From positions 1-58,049 of the forward strand of contig JACPTF010000015.1 in NCBI GenBank assembly GCA_016192915.1: a DNA stretch of 58,049 bases, given 5' to 3'. Origin of the DNA: Candidatus Woesearchaeota archaeon (GTDB taxonomy: Archaea; Nanobdellota; Nanobdellia; Woesearchaeales; UBA10216). Below the pieces are notes generated by a model. It worked only from the letters and a program-made list of their open reading frames with translations. It was not told where the DNA came from and did not search any database. This document shows positions 43,663 to 51,280 of this stretch, one piece after another. Each line of letters starts with the position of its first letter. The first letter of the stretch is position 1. A program made the position numbers and the translations under genes.

Positions 43663-44358
43663 TCAAAACTTTTCCTTCAAAGCTTTCTTCTGGATTTCGG
43701 AAATCTGCATGCACGCCTTCCTGCCCATCTCCAAGGCCCTCTTCAGGCTCTCGCCGTCAATCAAGCCATCCATCTGAAGAAGCGAAATCTGGCCAGTCCT
43801 TGGAATGAATGCGACAGGCACGTCCGCAACATCGCCTCCCTCATAAGATTCCTCTGCATAATTCAGGTCAACAGCAACCATGTTGTCAACCTTGCCAACC
43901 GAAACAGAGGCAACCATGTCCTTCATCGACAAGCCCGCATCAGCCAAGGCAATTGCGGCCGCGCAAATCCCCGCACATCTTGTGCCCGCATCCGTCTGCG
44001 GAAGCTCAATGAAAACGTCAACGACAGCATTAGGAAAATCCTCAAGGTTAAGCACAGGCAACAGTGCCTTCTCAGTAACCATTGAAATCTCCTTGCTTCT
44101 GCGGGAGCCGCCAGGCCTGACCCTGTCACCAGCGCCGGAGAAAGGCATCATGTTGTACTTGCAGCGCAGAATGCCGCGCTGGGGGTCCTGCAAAAATTTC
44201 GGGAACAGGTCCCTGGGGCCGTAAACCGCCGCGTAAGCAACAGTATCGCCAATCTTGAACATCGCAGAGCCGTCAGCCCTCTTAATCACGCCGGCTTTCG
44301 CAACAATAGGCCTGAGTTCATCCGGTTTCCTGCCATCAACACGCTTATCATAACCCAT
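43663..44358 (-). CDS. rrp41: exosome catalytic subunit Rrp41
   Basis: About 231 residues. RNase PH-type 3'-5' exonuclease. KRVDGRKPDELRPI, YGPRDLFPKFLQDP, RSKEISMVTEKAL, and catalytic PQTDAGTRCAGICAA with the phosphate-binding Arg/Ser and active Asp in EESYEGGDVADVP. ATG at 44358 is preceded by GGTGA at good spacing; a TTG two codons earlier is the alternative. Confidence 0.94.
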   Translation of the reverse strand: MGYDKRVDGRKPDELRPIVAKAGVIKRADGSAMFKIGDTVAYAAVYGPRDLFPKFLQDPQRGILRCKYNMMPFSGAGDRVRPGGSRRSKEISMVTEKALLPVLNLEDFPNAVVDVFIELPQTDAGTRCAGICAAAIALADAGLSMKDMVASVSVGKVDNMVAVDLNYAEESYEGGDVADVPVAFIPRTGQISLLQMDGLIDGESLKRALEMGRKACMQISEIQKKALKEKF

Positions 44359-44384
44359 AAACAATCACCTGCACAAACTCAAAC

Positions 44385-45170
44385 TCACTGCTGAAATTCC
44401 CTCTCGCTGAACTCGCTTCTGCCACCCTCACTGCCGCCGTCATTGCCTGCATTCATGCTTGGAGCAAGGTGAAGCCGCTTAACTTCCCCATCAAGAAACA
44501 CCTTAATCCTGTCAGTTAGGCCTGAGATGTGGCTCTCATTCTCAATCTTCCTCAAGGCAGAAACCGCAACAAGCTCCTGGTCAGGGTCGCCCTGAAGCCA
44601 CACAATGCCATTCTGGCCGACAATAATCCTGCAGCCGGTCGCATCCTTAATCATACTGACCATGCTGCCCTGCTTGCCAATAATCCTCGGAACCTTATTT
44701 GGCGCAACAGCAATAATCCTGCCCTCCGAAAGCTTCCTGAGTCCAGGGCCTTTCATTGTAAGGTCAACAAGGTTCTGTGACGTAACATTAACGATTTTTG
44801 TAACGAGATAATCGCCAAAGGTAAAATACCTCGTAAGGTCAGCGCCCCTTGCAATGAACTCAGACGTAGCATCCTTCATTGAAAGCATAGCCGTGTAAGC
44901 AGAGTTGATGTCAGTGCGCCAGCCAGAGATTGTAACATCAGTAACCTTGCCAATTATGACATCGCCGCGCTTAGGGAGGTATTTTCCCGACAGCGGGATA
45001 AGCTTAACAAGCCTGCCATCAACCGCAAGCAAGCCAAGGCGGGAAGCAACAAGCTTATCGCCATCCCTGTAAACGCCCTCAGTAGGCAGGAAATCCATGC
45101 CTGCGGCTACCTCCTCGCCAGGCACCACAATGCTCTTATCAGCCACTAGCAATTCACCCATAATCGTCAC
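44385..45170 (-). CDS. rrp4: exosome RNA-binding cap Rrp4
   Basis: 261 residues. N-terminal VVPGE domain (KSIVVPGEEVAAGMDFLP), S1 domain (GDVIIGKVTDVTISGWRTDIN), and KH domain with IIGKQGSMVSMIK. Feeds RNA to the Rrp41/42 ring. A Gly/Ser/Glu-rich tail of about 25 residues ends it. Overlaps the SBDS stop by four bases. Confidence 0.94.
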   Translation of the reverse strand: MTIMGELLVADKSIVVPGEEVAAGMDFLPTEGVYRDGDKLVASRLGLLAVDGRLVKLIPLSGKYLPKRGDVIIGKVTDVTISGWRTDINSAYTAMLSMKDATSEFIARGADLTRYFTFGDYLVTKIVNVTSQNLVDLTMKGPGLRKLSEGRIIAVAPNKVPRIIGKQGSMVSMIKDATGCRIIVGQNGIVWLQGDPDQELVAVSALRKIENESHISGLTDRIKVFLDGEVKRLHLAPSMNAGNDGGSEGGRSEFSEREFQQ

Positions 45171-45889
45171 CTTGTTCCTACAATCTTGCTCTCAACATCG
45201 CCATGAGTCAGCCTGTTCAGCTCGGCAAAAAGGTCCTGCTGCAAGCCAGCTGGAATCTCAACGACCGCAACCAAACTGCCATCATTCTGCCATGAATCCT
45301 TTTGCAGCGAGCCAAAGCTCTTCAAAATCGGATAAGCCCTGGCTGCAAACTGGGCCGGTATGCGAAACTCAACCTGCCGCACCTCAAACTTAATCGGAAG
45401 CACAGGCATCAGCTTCTTAACAATCTCGTGAACCTGGTCCTCTGCCTTAACGTGCTCGTCAACCCTCACCTTGGCTTCATCCATTGCAGCCTCAATCCTG
45501 TTTGGAGGATGAGGGAAGCCAGTCCTTGGGTCAACAGCTGTCCTGTGAATGATCTCAATTATCGCCTTAAGCTTCGCTTCCCGAAGCCTGTCCTTGTATT
45601 CTACCGTGAGCTGAATCTCACCCTTCTGAATTATCTGCTTGGCAACCTCGACACTGTCAGATGTCTTGAACACATTCTTCATGATACGCTCTGAAGCTGC
45701 CAAGCCTTTCTTTGCATCAGCAAATATGTGATCGTAGACAAGGGCATCCCTGATGTCTGCCAGGCCTGACCTGAAGGCCATTGCTTTGTCCGGGTGGACG
45801 ACAACCTCAAAGTTCTCCCCGCCGGCCTTTAATCGAGCGAGATTAAAGTGGACCTTTTCCTTGCTGAACTTATCCTTGAATGTCTCCAT
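45167..45889 (-). CDS. sbds: SBDS ribosome maturation protein
   Basis: 240 residues. Three domains of the Shwachman-Bodian-Diamond family: N-terminal RNA-binding (HFNLARLKAGGENFEVVVHPDKA, VYDHIFADAKKGLAAS), helical middle (ELTVEYKDRLRE-like region), and ferredoxin-like C-terminus. Acts in large-subunit maturation. Classical archaeal linkage with psmA and the exosome. Confidence 0.94.
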   Translation of the reverse strand: METFKDKFSKEKVHFNLARLKAGGENFEVVVHPDKAMAFRSGLADIRDALVYDHIFADAKKGLAASERIMKNVFKTSDSVEVAKQIIQKGEIQLTVEYKDRLREAKLKAIIEIIHRTAVDPRTGFPHPPNRIEAAMDEAKVRVDEHVKAEDQVHEIVKKLMPVLPIKFEVRQVEFRIPAQFAARAYPILKSFGSLQKDSWQNDGSLVAVVEIPAGLQQDLFAELNRLTHGDVESKIVGTR

Positions 45890-45893
45890 ATTA

Positions 45894-46652
45894 TTATTTG
45901 TCTTCCTTCTTCTTAGGGGATGATTTTCTTATGTCATCCACGTACTTCTCAATCTCAGCCCTCTTAAGCTTCGTAAACCTTTTCTCGGAATGTGTAATGT
46001 AAGCCCCCGCAATCCTGTCGTAATTGAAGTCCTTTTCAATAACCTTGTAAAGAGCCCTGAGGCCGAGCTTTATGGCCTCATCCATGCTCATGTCCTCCCT
46101 GTATTCCTTCTTGAGCATCTCCTCAATGTCGGGCTCGCCCTCGCCAATTACCGAAGCCCTGTACTGGAAGTAGATGCCAGTCGGGTCGGTCTCAAAAAGC
46201 TTGGCACCGGTGTCATCAATGCCCGCAATGAGGAGCGAAACGCCAAAAGGCCTCAGGCCCCCGGACTGGGTGCAGAACTGCTTAAGGTTGGAAACGTCCT
46301 TGACAATGCTCAGGACATCAATGGGCGAGTCATAAGTTACCTTGTGCTGCTGCGCCCTCAACTGGGCTCTTTCAATCAAAACCCTCGCGTCAGACAAGAT
46401 GCCCGAGGCAGTTGCTCCTATGTGGTCATCAACCTGCCAAATCTTCTCAACAGCCTCGGCAACAACCAAGGTGTCAACAATGCGCTTGTCAGTAATGAAC
46501 ACAATGCCTTCCTTGCAAACCATTCCAATGGCCGTGCTGCCCTGCCTGACGGTCTTCTTGGCATACTCGACCTGTAACAGCCTGCCATCAGGACTGAACA
46601 TGGTAATGGCCCTATCATAACCCATAATCTGATGAGGCATAGGCTGCTGCAT
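45894..46652 (-). CDS. psmA: proteasome alpha subunit
   Basis: About 252 residues. N-terminal gate MGYDRAITMFSPDGRLLQVEYA is the alpha-subunit signature; no catalytic Thr, as expected. The C-terminus is Lys-rich (SSPKKKEDK). The ATG at 46652 follows GGAGGGGTGA; the frame upstream runs into hairpin elements and is not used. First gene of the exosome operon. Confidence 0.94.
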   Translation of the reverse strand: MQQPMPHQIMGYDRAITMFSPDGRLLQVEYAKKTVRQGSTAIGMVCKEGIVFITDKRIVDTLVVAEAVEKIWQVDDHIGATASGILSDARVLIERAQLRAQQHKVTYDSPIDVLSIVKDVSNLKQFCTQSGGLRPFGVSLLIAGIDDTGAKLFETDPTGIYFQYRASVIGEGEPDIEEMLKKEYREDMSMDEAIKLGLRALYKVIEKDFNYDRIAGAYITHSEKRFTKLKRAEIEKYVDDIRKSSPKKKEDK

Positions 46653-46668
46653 TTTCAAATCACCCCTC

Positions 46669-46740
46669 CATGACCCTTTTCGCAAAAGGGTCAATCCAAA
46701 AACGGATAAGCCCTTTGCTAAAAAGGTCTATCAAAAACGT
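46669..46740. repeat. two tandem GACC hairpins upstream of psmA
   Basis: Copy one 46669-46705: perfect stem TGACCCTTTT/AAAAGGGTCA with loop CGC, then ATCCAAAAACGG. Copy two 46706-46740 is a diverged version with the same order (AAGCCCTTT, GCTAAAAAGGTCT, ATCAAAAACG). Same family as the hairpins at 49949-50036 and 55180-55220. Confidence 0.7.
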
Positions 46741-46900
46741 ACTGCTAACTAAATGAAGCTTGCTTTCAACTGTCGTCATTTTATTATTCATAATCATTTT
46801 TTCCGCTGGCACAAAGCCAGTATTTGAAGAATCTAGTTCAGGTTCTTCTTTCACGCACAGCTGAAGAATAGAGCGGCACTATTTAAAACTTTCGCAAAAG

Positions 46901-46950
46901 CCCAAATCGAGGCGAGCTCTATTGGGCCCAGTCACAGAAGGCGACTTGGG
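46901..46950. repeat. paired bulged hairpins, CCCA-clamp type, degenerate copy
   Basis: Begins CCCAAATCGAG and ends GGCGACTTGGG with an internal TTGGG/CCCA junction. It has the same layout as 49966-50014, with mismatches in the stems. It lies in a 220-base intergenic region between psmA and the divergent zinc-protein gene. Confidence 0.6.
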
Positions 46951-47078
46951 TGTTCTGCCTTAGCTGCGGCCGTGCAATGCGGCTCTTGCAAAGCAAATGT
47001 CACAACTGGCCCGGACAACACGACGAGGCTTGAATTTGACAAACTTTAAAAATACGCCAAGCGGAGAGAGGAAGCAAG

Positions 47079-47507
47079 ATGCCACTGAGCGGGATGCTGA
47101 CGTGCGGAACATGCGGGGCAAGGACCCAGATGAACACCATGAGGTATAACCTCAGCGGAAGCAAGCTCATATGCCAGAGCTGCGTGGACAAGGAGCGAAG
47201 CTCGATAAAGCCCGGAACAACACACGCAACCTCCATGAGGCTGCAACGTGAACAGATCCAGCGCGACGTCAACGAGAAGACGGGGCGCTCAGAAGCCTCT
47301 GAACAGTTCCACACTGGCAGAACAGCAGGAAGCAACGACATGATAAGATACCACTGCAGAAGCTGCCACTTCAAATTCGCAAGAAAAAGGGACATGGAAA
47401 TAACAAGCTGTCCCTACTGCGGAAGGCAAACAGTCACAACAGCCTTCGAAGGAGGAGCGCAGGACCTCATTGAGGAAGCAACAAGGGCAGAAGAAGAAAT
47501 GTTTTAA
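47079..47507 (+). CDS. zinc-ribbon protein, 142 aa
   Basis: Two zinc modules: CGTCGARTQM...CQSCVD near the N-terminus and CRSCHFKFARK...CPYCGRQT near the C-terminus, with a charged linker. Ends in an acidic helix (DLIEEATRAEEEMF). No named family recognised. TATA-like CTTTAAAAATAC about 27 bases upstream. Confidence 0.65.
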   Translation: MPLSGMLTCGTCGARTQMNTMRYNLSGSKLICQSCVDKERSSIKPGTTHATSMRLQREQIQRDVNEKTGRSEASEQFHTGRTAGSNDMIRYHCRSCHFKFARKRDMEITSCPYCGRQTVTTAFEGGAQDLIEEATRAEEEMF

Positions 47508-47525
47508 CTGATTCCTATTGTTCCT

Positions 47526-47543
47526 ATTCCTTTAAGAATAATT
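47526..47543. promoter_or_regulatory. palindromic site upstream of HTH-CBS gene
   Basis: ATTCCTTTAAGAATAATT, matching the site upstream of metK (4166-4183) at 16 of 18 positions. TATA (TAATTTAAAC) follows at about 47571-47580. Confidence 0.5.
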
Positions 47544-47602
47544 CTAAAAATTTTTATTATTCAACCGAAAGTAATTTAAACTAATTCTGCAGCTGCGGCC
47601 TT

Positions 47603-48184
47603 ATGGGGCAAAAAACCGCCATAAGCTACCTAAACGAGGAGCTGCAGGAGATAAAGCGCCTGAGGAAAAAGCACAACCTTACACAGGCGGAGCTGGCAAA
47701 GCTCGCAGGCGTTTCACAGAGCCTGATTGCAAAGATTGAGGCTGGAACAGTTGACCCGACTTTCAGCCACGTAAGGAAAATTCTCGAAGTCCTGCACGGC
47801 ATGGAAAGGGAAAAGGAGCAGAAGGCGGAGCAATTAATAACTGGCAAAATAATTTCAGTAAGCAAAAACGAGCCCATGCCTGAAGCCATCAGGAAGATGA
47901 AAAGCCACGGCATATCGCAGCTACCAGTAACAGACGGCAAAGCCATAGTCGGGCTGGTATCAGAAACAAACATCATAGAAAAGATAGCAGAGGGCGCCAG
48001 CCCTGCAAAGCTTCAGGTAAAGGACGTCATGGAAGACGCCCCTCCCATAATCGCCAAAACAACGCCGCTCACAGCAGTCATGGAACTTCTAAGGCATTCT
48101 CCGCTCGTAGTGGTCGCGGAAAACGGAAAGCCGAAAGGGGTCATAACGAAGGCGGACATACTGAAGAAAATAGCCGTGCTCTAA
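47603..48184 (+). CDS. HTH (XRE-type) regulator with CBS pair
   Basis: 193 residues. N-terminal helix-turn-helix (IKRLRKKHNLTQAELAKLAG, SQSLIAKIEAGTVDPT), then two CBS motifs (SVSKNEPMPEAIRKMKSHGI, LQVKDVMEDAPPIIAKTTPL) forming a Bateman module that binds adenosyl ligands. Archaeal CBS proteins are known to bind SAM, MTA or AMP. TATA lies about 27 bases upstream, leaderless. Probably autoregulated through the site at 47526. Confidence 0.85.
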   Translation: MGQKTAISYLNEELQEIKRLRKKHNLTQAELAKLAGVSQSLIAKIEAGTVDPTFSHVRKILEVLHGMEREKEQKAEQLITGKIISVSKNEPMPEAIRKMKSHGISQLPVTDGKAIVGLVSETNIIEKIAEGASPAKLQVKDVMEDAPPIIAKTTPLTAVMELLRHSPLVVVAENGKPKGVITKADILKKIAVL

Positions 48185-49008
48185 AGCTTTTCCCCAAAGA
48201 CTTTGATTTTAGCCAGCGATAACTGCCCGAGGCCAGCCCTGCTGCACATCCCAAGATATTCCTGCTTTGGGATTTTCCTGTTCAGCTCTTTCCCCAACGC
48301 TGCTGCCACAACTACATCGGCGGCAACAGCATCCGCAGAGGCAACACAGAAAAAGGTTTCAGGGGTTCTATTGCCAACCACAGAGTAAAAGCCGTCAACA
48401 ACTGCCAAGGATGGCTTCGCAACTTTCGTAAGCTCGGCAACAGCCGCATCGTAGTTTTTGCTTGAGATAAGCTTCCGCTTATCATCGGTTGCGGCGGATT
48501 TGCCTGTTCTCAGGACGCTTCCCACTGCTGCGTTGGCAACGGCACCGGAGAAACGGGAGCCGGCAAGCTTGGGAACTGCGACAGAAACGATAAAGTCCGA
48601 ATTGAGGATTGTTTTTGCAACTCGAAGCCGGAGCGTTTTTGAGACGGCTATTGTAACATAATCGTCCTTGTTGAGGTCAACAAACCTCAGGCCGTAATCG
48701 TCTGCAAGCTCGTGAAAACCTGCCTGGTGAAATACTGGCCGACTATCGCTGCCAGTGGGAAGGCCTTCTGCCACCGTAATCTTCTTGTTTGTGAAATCCA
48801 AGATAAAATCAAGGACAGCTTTCATGGCATCCACAGAAGTGGACGTTCCCCGCTTTTGGAAAAAGAAGTCGGGCTTGATTACAATGCGCATGCTGTTTGA
48901 GAGCTCATCACTAATCGAGTCAGCAACCATCTCAAAGGATTTCAAAATGTTGTCGTAGCGGACAGCTCCCTTAACTAATGCAACACCTGCTTTTGGCTTT
49001 AACGGCAT
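48181..49008 (-). CDS. DUF362 family protein
   Basis: 275 residues. RIVIKPDFFFQKRGTSTSVDAM, VAEGLPTGSDSRPVF, SVAVPKLAGSRFSGAVANA, VVDGFYSVVGNRTPE match DUF362, a family often fused to ferredoxin domains and of unknown function. No Fe-S domain here. Overlaps the HTH-CBS stop by four bases, convergent. TATA (TTTTTATAAC, minus strand) about 25 bases upstream. Confidence 0.8.
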   Translation of the reverse strand: MPLKPKAGVALVKGAVRYDNILKSFEMVADSISDELSNSMRIVIKPDFFFQKRGTSTSVDAMKAVLDFILDFTNKKITVAEGLPTGSDSRPVFHQAGFHELADDYGLRFVDLNKDDYVTIAVSKTLRLRVAKTILNSDFIVSVAVPKLAGSRFSGAVANAAVGSVLRTGKSAATDDKRKLISSKNYDAAVAELTKVAKPSLAVVDGFYSVVGNRTPETFFCVASADAVAADVVVAAALGKELNRKIPKQEYLGMCSRAGLGQLSLAKIKVFGEKL

Positions 49009-49047
49009 ACTAGAAATTCGGGATTTGAGTTATAAAAACTTTGCTAA

Positions 49048-49128
49048 AGACAACTTTGATTAACTACCATATTTGTCAAAGTTGTCTAAGAGAACTTTGA
49101 AGAAAAACAAGGTTATTCAAAGTTCTCT
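49048..49128. repeat. two tandem 12-bp hairpins with compensatory change
   Basis: Hairpin one: AGACAACTTTGA (49048-49059) and TCAAAGTTGTCT (49076-49087). Hairpin two: AGAGAACTTTGA (49089-49100) and TCAAAGTTCTCT (49117-49128). Both have perfect 12-bp stems and 16-base loops. They differ by one base pair changed on both strands (C-G to G-C). Located between the phosphoesterase stop and the DUF362 promoter. Confidence 0.75.
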
Positions 49129-49133
49129 AAAGT

Positions 49134-49874
49134 TCATGCGACATTCTTAAACTTCCCAAAATGATAAGTCTTATCCCCAACAACAAAAACATCAAATCTG
49201 CTGAGGTTCTGCTGCATGAAAGGGCTTATGAACTTCTCCTTGAGGATATCAGTGCCTATTGTTACCTGGTTGAATGAGGGCATCACAATCATCTTCTTGC
49301 CCTTCCACTTTCCAAGCAGGAAGCACTTGTAAAGCTCTGTTCTGGCTCCGTCCCTCAGCGAGACTGCCGGGTGCTCGTTTCCGACAATAACTATTATTGA
49401 CTTTTTGAACTCACTGCTTGACGGAACAACATGGCCGTGGCAGATGAACATGTCGTTGATGGCGACGTTTTCCACAACAACGATGTTTCTTTTTCTAGCA
49501 ATTGGCGCTAATTTTATGTCGTGGTTGCCCTTCACAAGTATGACCTGCTCGGAATGCTGCAGAAGAAAATCAAGGAATTTCAAGATGTCACGCCACTCCT
49601 GCTCAGAAATGGTGCCAAAGTCATGCTTCAGGTCGCCGTTTACAACTACGGCTTCTAATTTCTCGTTTTTTAGATGCGGTTGCACCGATGAAAAAATCTT
49701 CTCTAGCCTTTCAATCGTGTCCTTGAACTGGAATCTCGGGAGGAAAATGCCCTGCTTGCTCATCGCATCCTCGTAGCCGAGGTGCACGTCGCCTATCACA
49801 AGGATGTTCTCATTTTTGAGGTAAAGGGCAAGGTCGGCTATTTCAATGCCTGGAAGGATTTCAACAAGTGTCAT
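49134..49874 (-). CDS. ICC-like metallophosphoesterase paired with Lhr
   Basis: About 246 residues. Calcineurin-like metal sites: VIGDVHLGYED, VVVNGDLKHDFG, LVKGNHDIKL, and ICHGHVVPSS. Matches the COG1407 group commonly encoded near Lhr helicases. The upstream in-frame extension crosses the hairpin element at 49949-50036 and is not used; ATG at 49874 starts TLVEILPG. Likely a nuclease or phosphodiesterase in DNA repair. Confidence 0.85.
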   Translation of the reverse strand: MTLVEILPGIEIADLALYLKNENILVIGDVHLGYEDAMSKQGIFLPRFQFKDTIERLEKIFSSVQPHLKNEKLEAVVVNGDLKHDFGTISEQEWRDILKFLDFLLQHSEQVILVKGNHDIKLAPIARKRNIVVVENVAINDMFICHGHVVPSSSEFKKSIIVIVGNEHPAVSLRDGARTELYKCFLLGKWKGKKMIVMPSFNQVTIGTDILKEKFISPFMQQNLSRFDVFVVGDKTYHFGKFKNVA

Positions 49875-49921
49875 GCGAAAAAGGAAGCTGGACGGGTATA
49901 AATTGGTTGCTGAGAAAATGC

Positions 49922-49948
49922 CTAACCAAAACTCTCCGGCAACTCCAT
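49922..49948 (-). pseudogene. recoded copy of the last codons of the neighbouring zinc-protein gene
   Basis: Encodes MELPESFG and TAG, the same end as the gene at 50038-50469, from which it is separated by an 88-base hairpin element. Seven base differences between the copies, all synonymous. It has no start of its own in frame with the gene. Confidence 0.75.
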
Positions 49949-50036
49949 CATGACCCCTTTGCGAACCCAAGTCGAGCATAGCTCGACTGGGCCCAGTCGC
50001 AACAGCGACTTGGGAGCGGTCAATCGGAAAACGAAA
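49949..50036. mobile_element. nested hairpin element (GACC hairpin with inserted hairpin pair)
   Basis: Outer arms TGACCCCTTTGCGAA (49951-49965) and AGCGGTCA (50015-50022), followed by ATCGGAAAACGAAAA as in the copy at 55180. Between the arms lies a 49-base hairpin pair, 49966-50014, with CCCA/TGGG clamps, one bulged A in the first hairpin and one bulged T in the second. Confidence 0.75.
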
Positions 50037-50037
50037 A

Positions 50038-50469
50038 CTATCCGAAACTTTCAGGAAGTTCCATCTCGCCAAGGCTGCATCGCTGGCAGATAGTGCCCTC
50101 CAGGCTAAGGCCTTTCAGCTTTAGAACCTTGAACGGCCTGCCGCAATTGGCACAGGTAATAATGACCTGTTCCAGCGTGGGAACCTCGTCTGCTGCCTTC
50201 CTAAATTGAGATGGGGCGGCTACGACCGAGGGCTTTGACTGCCCGACAGCGTGAGGCTTGTGCAGTCGTTGGAGTGACCTTCCAGACTTAGCAGACTTTG
50301 CAGTCTTTCTGGATGCCTTAGAAACATGTGACTTTCTAATTCCAGCCTTACGTGCCTTATGCACCTTACGATGTTTCCTGCCGGAACGGGTTCCAGAACG
50401 TGCTGAAGAACGGGCAGAAGAACGGCCTGCTCTTCCCTTTTTAGCCTTAGCGTGCTTCCTCATCGTCAT
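50038..50469 (-). CDS. basic protein with C-terminal zinc knuckle
   Basis: About 143 residues. The N-terminal 90 are Arg/Ser/Lys-rich repeats (SSARSSARSGTRSGRKHRK), followed by a four-Cys module: CANCGRPFKVLKLK and CQRCSLGEMELPESFG. Likely binds nucleic acid. ATG at 50469 (or 50463); the upstream part of the frame is intergenic. TATA TTTAAATAG about 25 bases upstream. Its last eight codons recur in recoded form at 49922-49948. Confidence 0.65.
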   Translation of the reverse strand: MTMRKHAKAKKGRAGRSSARSSARSGTRSGRKHRKVHKARKAGIRKSHVSKASRKTAKSAKSGRSLQRLHKPHAVGQSKPSVVAAPSQFRKAADEVPTLEQVIITCANCGRPFKVLKLKGLSLEGTICQRCSLGEMELPESFG

Positions 50470-50550
50470 CGCGCACCAGATTTTACCCCTGACAGGCTTT
50501 AAATAGTTTTTGGTGAAAGCATTTAAAGGAAAGCCCAAACAAAAAGGAAT

Positions 50551-50754
50551 ATGAAAAGGCTCAAAATTGAGAAAGCAATAGAAGCGTACGGGGAAGGAAC
50601 AAAAACCATAAGTGAATGCGCAGAGCTTTGCAGGGTGGATTACAGGGATTTTCTTAACGAGCTGGCTAAAAGAGGGCTGATAGGGGGAAACGCAAAGCTC
50701 CAGCAGATAATGCTCAAAGACACAAGCGAGCAATTAGGCACTGACTCAAGTTGA
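50551..50754 (+). CDS. UPF0175-like small HTH protein
   Basis: 67 residues: KAIEAYGEGTKTISECAELC, then RVDYRDFLNELAKRGL, the UPF0175 helix-turn-helix pattern. Members often act as antitoxin-like regulators beside nucleases. Divergent from the basic zinc-protein gene. No toxin neighbour is evident. Confidence 0.65.
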   Translation: MKRLKIEKAIEAYGEGTKTISECAELCRVDYRDFLNELAKRGLIGGNAKLQQIMLKDTSEQLGTDSS

Positions 50755-50799
50755 GGCGGAAGTCGAGGGAAGAGATTCTGAGCCAATGGCTGCAACACC

Positions 50800-51212
50800 C
50801 TATATAATTTTAAATAAATTGCCGTTAATAATTATTGGTTTGACCGCTTCTATTTCTGATTTATAATATTCAATTTCAGGAATAGAATTCATCAAGAATA
50901 TCTTTTTATTCAAAACATGGGCAAAACCAATTTCCATTAAAGTATTACCACCAACGTAATTTTTAACGCGTTTTCTATCGAGGTTTAAAACAAGGATTGC
51001 GTCACTTTTCTAATCTTTTCCCAAAATTCCCTAATAGCGTCTTTTGCATTTTTATGGAATAATTTGAGTTTTTCTATCTCGTTTTCTGTCTTGCCTACAT
51101 AACTATCCGCAAATCCAGAAACAAAGCACTCATGCCCCATCTTTTCTAGCTCTTTCTTAATTTCTAGCATTCTTTCAGTGAATACCATGCTTGCACAAAT
51201 GGCAATTTTCAT
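50800..51212 (-). pseudogene. frameshifted nucleoside 2-deoxyribosyltransferase-like gene
   Basis: The N-terminal part (KIAICASMVFTERMLEI to FWEKIRK) ends early in this frame. A single missing A in a run near 51005 restores the frame: SDAILVLNLDRKR, then NYVGGNTLMEIGFAHVLNKK, and a stop at 50800. The joined 137 residues look like a 2-deoxyribosyltransferase-fold protein. It may be a true pseudogene, a sequencing error, or programmed slippage. Confidence 0.65.
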
Positions 51213-51280
51213 GAAGGACTGATGGAAAATTCTGACATTATAAATTTTTATATCATTTTCTGGCGAGACTGAAATTTGGG

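Noticed and set aside
46660-46854. A 64-codon frame upstream of psmA
   Set aside because: Its second half is simply the two tandem GACC hairpins read through, with no ribosome site at its start and no conserved protein pattern.
49875-50072. 66-residue N-terminal extension of the phosphoesterase
   Set aside because: It is translated from the hairpin element and the neighbouring gene's end; the family normally begins near the ATG at 49874.
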